The notes below the pieces were generated by a model, which made no database searches, was not told the DNA's origin, and worked only from the letters and a program-made list of their open reading frames with translations. Position numbers and translations under genes: made by a program. Positions 1 to 5,502 of a stretch of DNA of 8,204 nucleotides are shown here, one piece after another. Origin of the DNA: Legionellaceae bacterium (GTDB lineage: Bacteria > Pseudomonadota > Gammaproteobacteria > Legionellales > Legionellaceae); assembly GCA_947504795.1 (NCBI GenBank), contig CANNJG010000086.1, forward strand, positions 1-8,204, written 5' to 3'. Every line of letters begins with the position of its first letter. Positions within the stretch are counted from its first letter, which is position 1.

Positions 1-110
1 AGATGCTCAACATGTTCAGCATAATTTGTAATGGTATAATTCGTTTGGCTGCTCAATAAATATTGGCAATAATTCAAACGGGTAATTTTTTCACTCTTAG
101 GACGAGCCAT
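1..110 (-). CDS. Transposase, IS701-like, N-terminal part (truncated by window edge)
   Basis: Read on the minus strand from the ATG at 110-108, the frame is open to the window edge and gives 36 residues beginning MARPKSEKITRLNYCQYLL and continuing with SSQTNYTITNYAEHVEH. The pattern 'YCQYLLSSQxNYTxTNxAEHxE' is recalled as typical of the N-terminus of IS701-like DDE transposases found in Legionella and cyanobacteria; this is recognition by eye, not a search result. A stop codon (TGA) lies in frame four codons upstream of the ATG, so this start is the only sensible one. No clear Shine-Dalgarno sequence precedes it, as is common for transposases that are kept poorly translated. The catalytic domain lies outside the window, so whether the gene is intact cannot be judged. 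Confidence 0.7.
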   Translation of the reverse strand, partial: MARPKSEKITRLNYCQYLLSSQTNYTITNYAEHVEH

Positions 111-229
111 TGTTTTATATCAGTTTTTTAACCTGACTTACTGTATCTCTATAACACTCATTTGGCTTCGACCTATTTCTCTTATTCGGTTGATCTATTT
201 CTTGGTTTAGGCCTTTTGCGTAAGTCCTA
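1..229 (-). mobile_element. IS701-like insertion sequence, one end (rest beyond window)
   Basis: This is the 5' end of an insertion sequence running leftwards out of the window. It holds the first 36 codons of a transposase (110 down to 3) and about 118 bp of leader. The outer boundary is inferred. On the minus strand a GGACTTACGC sequence (about 218-227), followed by AAAAGGCC, looks like an IS terminus, and immediately outside it an unrelated IS4-type transposase reading frame is cut off. The inverted repeat cannot be confirmed because the other end is not visible. The exact boundary could lie 1-4 bases either side, and no target duplication can be read. Confidence 0.55.
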
Positions 230-314
230 TAATAGTTGTTTTGCTCTTTTATTTAAACGTTTATCGCCTATATTCATTGAGCTATACTCATTTTTCTATC
301 CAGTCTATCGACAA
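230..314 (-). pseudogene. IS4-family transposase N-terminal fragment, frameshifted and interrupted
   Basis: On the minus strand, a TTG at 314-312 behind an AAGGA-like site starts the residues (M)SIDWIE. After a run of five A (plus-strand T's at 291-295) the reading must shift by one base to continue as NEYSSMNIGDKRLNKRAKQLL. The result matches the known IS4/Tn5-type transposase N-terminus, in which an acidic lead is followed by GDKRLNKRA, the DNA-binding segment. In the literal sequence the first frame stops at TGA (290-288), so one base has been gained or lost in the A run. The frame then ends at TAG (229-227), exactly where an IS terminus appears to begin. This is a decayed transposase piece later split by the IS701-like element. 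It is very short, so the family call rests mainly on the GDKRLNKRA motif. Confidence 0.6.
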
Positions 315-393
315 TATCCTTAAAAATCGGACATTATCTCGAAAACCAAATGAAATGGCTATGTTCAACACATTAATTTATTTCTTTGAAAAG

Positions 394-494
394 AGCCCTG
401 GACCCTGCGGATAAACCGCAGGGTGTAGCCTGAGAGTGATGGGTAATGATAGGGCCGAGGCACGTGGGCGGTTGCTCAACGTCAACAGGCCCTA
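394..494. other. GC-rich structured intergenic stretch, unknown
   Basis: About 60% of these roughly 100 bases are G or C by hand count, against clearly AT-rich flanks. The stretch holds a perfect 9-bp hairpin (402-410 with 416-424) and a separated inverted repeat TAGGGCC (450-456) with GGCCCTA (488-494). Inside the latter is a small GTTG/CAAC stem (471-474 with 477-480). The distal arm includes the stop codon of the lipoprotein gene. No reading frame of note is present on either strand. It could be the 3' end and terminator of the dapA-lipoprotein transcript, a small structured RNA, or a dispersed repeat. It is not recognised as 4.5S RNA, 6S RNA or a tRNA. Bases 315-393, between it and the IS4 fragment, show nothing recognisable. 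Confidence 0.4.
402..424 (-). terminator. Possible terminator hairpin of the dapA operon
   Basis: ACCCTGCGG pairs perfectly with CCGCAGGGT around a 5-nt ATAAA loop. Reading on the minus strand, the stem lies about 70 nt after the lipoprotein stop and is followed at a distance by CTCTTTTC. The T tract is neither adjacent nor long, so intrinsic termination is plausible but not certain. The stem may instead belong to an RNA structure or repeat. Confidence 0.4.
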
Positions 495-728
495 GCCTTC
501 CTGCGTTACTTTTGGCGGGGCTACCTTCACTTTGAGCTTGGCATTTTGAGGTTGATTAGGGAGGCGATAAAACTCGCTCAGATTATCCGCGCTTAGCGAG
601 GGAGAGACCTGCAAATTTTGACCATTTTTGCTTTTTAAATATTGTTTTGGTTGATTGCTAGCATACTCTAGTCGGCTACAGCCAGCGATTAGAGTGATAA
701 CACTTAACACACTTATTATTTTTAACAT
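492..728 (-). CDS. Small outer-membrane lipoprotein resembling the N-terminus of BamC
   Basis: The 78-residue product has a short hydrophobic signal peptide ending in a lipobox (L13-I-A-G-C17). It should therefore be processed by signal peptidase II and acylated on C17. Serine at +2 rather than aspartate favours outer-membrane sorting by the Lol system. The mature part is hydrophilic, with a 'YL...L.V.P.L......FYRLP' pattern that resembles the extended N-terminal stretch of BamC, the segment known to lie on BamD in the beta-barrel assembly complex. The two globular BamC domains are missing; E. coli BamC is about 340 residues. The gene follows dapA by 32 bp, the dapA-bamC order known from enterobacteria, which supports the assignment. 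A GAGG (minus strand, 733-736) lies 4 nt before the ATG. It could be a naturally short form or an eroded bamC. No continuing homology was seen after the stop. Confidence 0.75.
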   Translation of the reverse strand: MLKIISVLSVITLIAGCSRLEYASNQPKQYLKSKNGQNLQVSPSLSADNLSEFYRLPNQPQNAKLKVKVAPPKVTQEG

Positions 729-760
729 AAGGCCTCGAGTTTAAACATGTCTAAGTCATT

Positions 761-1645
761 TTATGCGGTGACGCGCATTAAATTCAGCTTTACGAGCAGT
801 TCCTCTAAAGGCTGACGATATTGGATGGCAAGGTGCGTCATGGGTAATCGGATTTCATCGTTGACTAACCCCATTCTATACGCAGCCCATTTTACTGGGA
901 TTGGGTTCGATTCTACAAATAACATTTTATGCAACATCTGTAATTGTTTGTCGATATTCAAACAATCCTCGACATTATTGTCCATGGCAAAACCGCACAA
1001 ATCCGCCATCAATTGAGGTGCAATATTGGCAGTAACGGAAATAACGCCTTTTGCACCAGCAAGCATCCATTCAGCAGCGGTGGGATCATCCCCACTGAAT
1101 ACATCAATCGTCCCTTGCTGCAAGTGCAATAATTGTTCTAATCTAGCCTTCTGAGCACTCGCTTCTTTAATGCCTATTATGTTAGAAATAGAACTCAGTT
1201 TTGAAACCGTTTCAGGTAATAAATCACAGTTTGTCCGCGAGGGTACATTGTACAGAATAATAGGAATGTGTACGGCTTCTGCAATAGCACGATAATGTAA
1301 ATACAACCCTTCTTGGGTCGGTTTGACATAGGCAGGCGTCATAATCAAGGCCGCATGTGCTCCTTTGCTCATAGCCAATTGCGTCAAATAAATACAGTCT
1401 TTAGTCGCATTAGCAGCGGTGCCAGCAATCACGGGGAGCCGTTCATTTGCTTGTTCTACGACCGTTTTAATCACTAATATTTTTTCTTGCAGGCTCAAAG
1501 TGCCTGATTCGCCTGTCGTTCCCGCAGCAACAATCGACTGGGTCCCACGGTTGATATGATACTCGACCAATTCACGCAGACGCTCGACATCTACCTGGCC
1601 ATCTAACATCGGTGTAATTAAGGCAACAATACTCCCTCGAAACAT
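761..1645 (-). CDS. dapA: 4-Hydroxy-tetrahydrodipicolinate synthase
   Basis: This cytoplasmic TIM-barrel lyase condenses pyruvate with aspartate semialdehyde, the first committed step to lysine and meso-diaminopimelate for peptidoglycan. The length, 294 residues, is normal (E. coli 292). The active-site set is present, offset by one from E. coli numbering: the T43-T44 pair in GTTGES, Y106, Y132 and R137 in YNVPSRT, and the Schiff-base lysine K160 in GIKEAS. In the lysine-binding allosteric region N79 is kept, but the E. coli H53 and H56 positions are L52 and K55, and E84 is D83. This suggests reduced or no feedback inhibition by lysine. The ATG at 1645 is preceded by a purine-rich TAGAG at about 7 nt. 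The gene is first in a two-gene unit with the BamC-like lipoprotein and is transcribed divergently from the antitoxin gene. Confidence 0.97.
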   Translation of the reverse strand: MFRGSIVALITPMLDGQVDVERLRELVEYHINRGTQSIVAAGTTGESGTLSLQEKILVIKTVVEQANERLPVIAGTAANATKDCIYLTQLAMSKGAHAALIMTPAYVKPTQEGLYLHYRAIAEAVHIPIILYNVPSRTNCDLLPETVSKLSSISNIIGIKEASAQKARLEQLLHLQQGTIDVFSGDDPTAAEWMLAGAKGVISVTANIAPQLMADLCGFAMDNNVEDCLNIDKQLQMLHKMLFVESNPIPVKWAAYRMGLVNDEIRLPMTHLAIQYRQPLEELLVKLNLMRVTA

Positions 1646-1676
1646 AGCTTATCTCTAATCAAAGTCAATTTTTGTA

Positions 1677-1705
1677 ATGATACTGATGATTTGGCCGATA
1701 CACAA
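1677..1705 (-). promoter_or_regulatory. Candidate sigma70 promoter for dapA
   Basis: On the minus strand a weak -35 TTGTGT (1705-1700) is followed by a 17-bp spacer and a -10 TATCAT (1682-1677, five of six consensus bases), about 32 bp before the dapA start codon. Position and spacing are good, but the -35 is poor, so this is only a candidate. Confidence 0.4.
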
Positions 1706-1739
1706 GCCACGCCTACGCTCACATTCTTGGTTAAAAATG

Positions 1740-1768
1740 ATGACAAAAACTTATTTATATAATATATT
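1740..1768 (+). promoter_or_regulatory. Candidate sigma70 promoter of the antitoxin-toxin operon
   Basis: ATGACA (1740-1745, five of six to consensus) and TATATT (1763-1768, five of six) are separated by exactly 17 bp. The predicted start is around 1775, giving a leader of about 18 nt that carries the AGAGAGG ribosome site. A TATAAT also occurs at 1758-1763, but with no properly spaced -35. The promoter probably drives all three plus-strand genes to 5445. Confidence 0.6.
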
Positions 1769-1780
1769 TATGTATAAATA
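1765..1780 (+). promoter_or_regulatory. Inverted repeat, probable antitoxin operator
   Basis: TATTTAT (1765-1771), a GT spacer and ATAAATA (1774-1780) form a perfect 7-bp inverted repeat. It overlaps the -10 box and predicted transcription start and ends next to the ribosome site. Toxin-antitoxin operons of the Xre-RES type are known to be autorepressed by the antitoxin or the complex, so this is the natural operator candidate. AT-rich palindromes also arise by chance in such sequence. Confidence 0.45.
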
Positions 1781-1792
1781 GAGAGGTATGCC

Positions 1793-2191
1793 ATGATAAA
1801 ACCTTCATCTTTAGTTTCTCCGCGCGGTTTAGAAGACGATATATTACAACGTAACACACGCAATATCATTGCTCTTTTTGAGCATTGGCAATTAAAAAAT
1901 GAAGAAGAATGCCATTTATTGGGCGGTGTTAGTGCGGCACAACTTGCAAAATTTAAAAAAGGTACCGCTTTTATTTCAGGACGAGATACGATTGAACGCG
2001 TGGGTAATTTATTAGGGATTCATAAAAATCTACGGATCCTTTATCCTTATAATCGCACGCTCGTATACAGTTGGATAAACAGCAAACATCAAAAACTTCA
2101 TAATTTAAGCCCCTTAGAAATTATGTTGACGCATGGTTATTTAGGCATTGCACAAATTCGCCGGTTTACCGATCATCTACGAGGACAATGA
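1793..2191 (+). CDS. Xre/MbcA/ParS-type antitoxin (DUF2384)
   Basis: The 132-residue protein is the antitoxin of a type II RES-Xre toxin-antitoxin pair. Residues about 20-85 form a helical Xre-like DNA-binding region. Residues about 90-130 (WINSKHQ, then NLSPLEIMLTHGYLGIAQIRRFTDHLRG) match the toxin-binding DUF2384 pattern 'W....LSPLE.ML.GG..G...VR.YL', whose extreme C-terminus in known complexes reaches into the toxin active site. The start is well defined by AGAGAGG at 1780-1786, 6 nt before the ATG. Its stop overlaps the toxin start by 4 bp (ATGA), implying translational coupling, with antitoxin first as is usual. Regulation is probably through the inverted repeat over its own promoter. 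Confidence 0.88.
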   Translation: MIKPSSLVSPRGLEDDILQRNTRNIIALFEHWQLKNEEECHLLGGVSAAQLAKFKKGTAFISGRDTIERVGNLLGIHKNLRILYPYNRTLVYSWINSKHQKLHNLSPLEIMLTHGYLGIAQIRRFTDHLRGQ

Positions 2192-2904
2192 GGATGACGT
2201 TATTTGATTGTGCGGTAGACTATCATAACGATGTCTTTAGAAATATTCGTGGCATTCGGGAATCACAGCATTTGTTTGATGATTTGAGTGATGATCCCAG
2301 CGATTGGGAAGCTGCAAACCAATTGGATAGTCAAACGCATCCGGCGTTAACCCATGCCTCAATCATTCAACGCGCATTCGATTATAGTAAAAATGATTTT
2401 ATTGATTACCCGTTTGAACATATGACCGCTTCACGCTATAGCGATGGGTCCATACCCTGTTGGTATGGTTCTGAGACGCTCATAACGAGTATTTACGAAA
2501 CGTGTTATCATTTCGGTCAAGAAATTCAAGATGCCTATGCGTTTTTCTATCCCGAACAGCTCATCAGCGTCGATAGGCGCGTTGGATTAGTTCACTGTGA
2601 AGGCCTTGCGTTTGATTTATCACGCAAAGCATTGAAATATCCTTGGCTAGTCTCCCCGGATCAGTACACACAATGCAGACACATTGGGCATCGCGTTGCG
2701 AATGAAGGCCATCCCTTATTAATCGTACCCTCAGCCAGGCAGAATGACGGGGTTAATCTGGTTGTTTTCAATCAAAATAATTTGTCGAATGCACGTGATT
2801 ATTGTTATTTAAAGTACGTTTATGATTTATCTGAAGGGACCATCAAAGCTTATCGAGGTGAGCACTTATTATTAAAAACGTCTATGCTAGAAGCCGTAAC
2901 CTAG
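2188..2904 (+). CDS. RES-domain toxin, NAD+ phosphorylase
   Basis: Known RES toxins (e.g. M. tuberculosis MbcT) degrade cellular NAD+ by phosphorolysis and arrest growth unless held by their antitoxin. The family's polar active-site set can be placed here: R83, Y93 ten residues later, E104, and S182 in the PSAR motif, followed by N190 and VVF(N). The R-to-Y spacing equals that recalled for the P. putida toxin (R31, Y41). At 238 residues it belongs to the longer RES form, with about 80 residues before the catalytic arginine. The assigned ATG at 2188 overlaps the antitoxin stop, but its GAGG is only 3 nt away. The ATG at 2194 sits 9 nt from the same GAGG and may be the real start, losing two residues. 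All key residues are present, so the toxin should be active. Confidence 0.88.
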   Translation: MRMTLFDCAVDYHNDVFRNIRGIRESQHLFDDLSDDPSDWEAANQLDSQTHPALTHASIIQRAFDYSKNDFIDYPFEHMTASRYSDGSIPCWYGSETLITSIYETCYHFGQEIQDAYAFFYPEQLISVDRRVGLVHCEGLAFDLSRKALKYPWLVSPDQYTQCRHIGHRVANEGHPLLIVPSARQNDGVNLVVFNQNNLSNARDYCYLKYVYDLSEGTIKAYRGEHLLLKTSMLEAVT

Positions 2905-2913
2905 GGTCTAACC

Positions 2914-5445
2914 ATGAAACATACTATCGAACTTCTCTCTCACCTCCAGCAAGGCTCTTTAGTGATTACGCCGAATAATCGTCTTGCCCATCAATTATTA
3001 CAGGCATATGATAGGCGCTATAAACCGACGTCTGGTGCCCTGGCCAAGCCGCTATGTTTCCCTTATCAGACCTTTTTGCAGTATCTATTTCAACAGCTTG
3101 AGTATCGAGAAACGAAGAAAACACATCCGTTATTATTAAATGCAACACAACAACGTTATCTATGGCGCACTGTGGCCGCGACGAGTGATCAGCCACTTAG
3201 CGAGAGCATGTTCGATCTGATTCAAGAGGCATGGAAAAGTGGCTGGGATTCGAATTGTGATTTTGATGATTCTGCTTTTTTACAATCTTTACCCTATCAA
3301 CGTTTTCAAAAATGGCATCGTAATTTTTTACAATGCTTAGCCTCTCATCAAGCCATCACGATTGAGCAATTACCCGTTTACCTAATGAATCAATCATTAA
3401 CATTAAAACCAACAACCCTAATATGGACATGTTTTGATGACTTCACACCCCTGCAACAAGACTTCCAAATATGGTTAAACGAACAAGGTTGCCTCCAATG
3501 TTTTGATGATCTTCAACCTCAAGCCGGTGTTACGCTCCAATTGGCAGCCCGTGATCAATCAGCGGAGTATGACCACATGCTTAACTGGGTTGAAACGCGC
3601 TTGCATGCTGGAGATGCCACTATCGCTTTGGTGGTTCCGGACCTTCAATCTCAAGCCAGCGGGTTGCAACGATTGCTCATGCAGCGATTCAGTGAAACTC
3701 AATTTAATCTATCTTTGGGCACACCAGTCAATACTATGCCCATTGTAGGAACGGCATTACAATGGCTGCAACTAACCCCCCAGACAGGAACCTTATCCAG
3801 CCATCAGGTCCGGTTACTCTTACAGTCCCCTTTTATTCACGGCAGTCAATCTGAGCACTTGGCGCGCGCTCAGCTGCTTCAAGACAGTATGATGATGAAA
3901 GAATCCATGATTTCATGGGCGACTTTAACCCAAGCATTATCACACAGTACGCCTCAACTATTCGAATGTTTGCAACATCTCAGCCACTATCCCCAAACCG
4001 ATACCCCCCATGGATGGAGCCGTCATTTTAAAGAACGCTTAACACTCATAGGATTTCCAGGCGAATACCCCTTGGATTCCGAAAATTATCAATATGTGCA
4101 TCGGTTCATGCGCCTGTTCGATGAATTAATGAGTTTAAGCGCGCTAACAACCCATATGTCTCAACAAGAAGCAATCCATATCGTCATCACCCTCAGTCAA
4201 TCAACCGTTTTTCAGATTAAAAAACCAATGAGCTCAATAATGATTTTAGGCATGTTAGAAGCGTCAGGGTGCACGTTTGATAGTATGTGGATATCAGGCC
4301 TCACCCATCATTGTCTCCCTAAAAAAACACGTTTTTCACCGTTAATACCCATTGGCTTACAAAAAAAACATCAATTTCCGCACACCTCTCCGTCGAAAGA
4401 ATCAAGATGGGCAGAACATTTATTAAAACGTTTCGAATATGCGTGCGAGCAACTCATTTTTAGCTACCCTGCCTTAATCAATGATATCCCACAACTTCCT
4501 TGTTCTTTTATTCGACACTTGTCCTTGTTGGAAACGGCGCCCTCAGCAATAAATGCTTCAGTAGTCGCTTTAGAATCATACGATGAGTCTTATCGATTGC
4601 CTCCGCGCACAGATGAAACGCTGTCAGGTGGTACCTCTTTATTAGCCAGTCAGGCCAAGTGCCCTTTCCAAGCATTTGCTGCTTACCGTTTGCAAGCCAG
4701 AGTAACACCTGAGACTTCCGAAGGTCCCGATGCGTTGGAACGCGGTCAACTTATTCATCAGGTAATGGAATCTGTGTGGCGAGAATTAGGTCGGCAAGCA
4801 AGGCTACTAACTATCGCACCGGCAGCCTTGGAGGAATTGATTAAGGACAGTATTCACACCGCACTTAAACCTTTGTTACAGGCACGACCCCAATCTTTTC
4901 CATGGTTAGTCCAGGATGTTGAAAAGGAACGCTTGAGGCAACTAGTTCACGCGAATTTAGCTTGGGAAAAACAACGCGAACCCTTTGAAATCAGCGCTTT
5001 GGAGCAACAACATACCCTAACCATTGCCTCTATTCCCTTTAAAGTTCGAATTGATCGCATTGACACCGTCGTCTCAGAACACACTCGTACTCAGGTGGTG
5101 ATAGACTATAAATCAAGTTTGCCTCCGCATAAACCTTGGCTGGAAACGCGCCCTGAAGCACCACAATTGCTGCTATATGCCTTGTTAGACCCACAGATTA
5201 CTGCGTTATTGTTTATACAGCTCAAAACTGGACGGATAACAACCAGTGGGATAACCGATCCATCAACCCCTCTTCCCGACGTAATACCGTTAAAACCCGG
5301 GGAACATTGGTCTGATTATCAACAGCACTGGAAACAGCAATTGACCGATTTAGCTTTAGAGATTAAATCAGGACGCTGTGACCCAGCCCCCAATCGAATA
5401 AGTCATTGTGGGACCTGTTATTTTCAGGCTTTGTGTAGAGTTTGA
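2914..5445 (+). CDS. AddB/RecB-like Fe-S PD-(D/E)XK nuclease, 'probable DNA repair protein' family
   Basis: The 843-residue protein belongs to the AddB-like family found in beta- and gammaproteobacteria and annotated as a probable DNA repair protein. The N-terminal and middle parts are helicase-like but lack a Walker A motif; the stretch with ILGMLEASG...FDSMWISGL (about 443-466) is characteristic. The C-terminal domain is a RecB-type nuclease: H615 in RGQLIH, D714 in RIDRID, D731 and K733 in DYKS, and Q751 with Y755 in QLLLY. C583 in AKCPF, with C832, C835 and C841 (CX2CX5C at the C-terminus), should bind a 4Fe-4S cluster as in AddB and Cas4. It probably resects DNA ends together with an AddA/UvrD-like helicase, but none lies nearby. 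It starts 9 bp after the RES gene with a modest AGGG site, so it is probably co-transcribed with the toxin-antitoxin pair. No terminator was found before the converging gene. Confidence 0.9.
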   Translation: MKHTIELLSHLQQGSLVITPNNRLAHQLLQAYDRRYKPTSGALAKPLCFPYQTFLQYLFQQLEYRETKKTHPLLLNATQQRYLWRTVAATSDQPLSESMFDLIQEAWKSGWDSNCDFDDSAFLQSLPYQRFQKWHRNFLQCLASHQAITIEQLPVYLMNQSLTLKPTTLIWTCFDDFTPLQQDFQIWLNEQGCLQCFDDLQPQAGVTLQLAARDQSAEYDHMLNWVETRLHAGDATIALVVPDLQSQASGLQRLLMQRFSETQFNLSLGTPVNTMPIVGTALQWLQLTPQTGTLSSHQVRLLLQSPFIHGSQSEHLARAQLLQDSMMMKESMISWATLTQALSHSTPQLFECLQHLSHYPQTDTPHGWSRHFKERLTLIGFPGEYPLDSENYQYVHRFMRLFDELMSLSALTTHMSQQEAIHIVITLSQSTVFQIKKPMSSIMILGMLEASGCTFDSMWISGLTHHCLPKKTRFSPLIPIGLQKKHQFPHTSPSKESRWAEHLLKRFEYACEQLIFSYPALINDIPQLPCSFIRHLSLLETAPSAINASVVALESYDESYRLPPRTDETLSGGTSLLASQAKCPFQAFAAYRLQARVTPETSEGPDALERGQLIHQVMESVWRELGRQARLLTIAPAALEELIKDSIHTALKPLLQARPQSFPWLVQDVEKERLRQLVHANLAWEKQREPFEISALEQQHTLTIASIPFKVRIDRIDTVVSEHTRTQVVIDYKSSLPPHKPWLETRPEAPQLLLYALLDPQITALLFIQLKTGRITTSGITDPSTPLPDVIPLKPGEHWSDYQQHWKQQLTDLALEIKSGRCDPAPNRISHCGTCYFQALCRV

Positions 5446-5502
5446 CAATCCTGGTACCTGTTGACAATTCACTTTTCAAAGTCTACGTCCCAAGACACGT
5501 CT

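Noticed and set aside
825..1132. Two plus-strand frames inside dapA
   Set aside because: They are antisense to conserved DapA coding sequence, overlap each other, and have no recognisable motifs or start signals.
2966..3196. Minus-strand frame inside the AddB-like gene
   Set aside because: Antisense shadow of a well-supported gene with no ribosome site or domain; the same applies to the minus-strand frame at 4508-4708 and the plus-strand frame at 3503-3748.
5442..5468. Direct repeat TTGACAAT (5442-5449 and 5461-5468), each with a consensus -35 hexamer
   Set aside because: Neither copy has a -10 box at 16-18 bp, and no plus-strand gene follows; two 8-bp matches 19 bp apart are weak evidence for anything.
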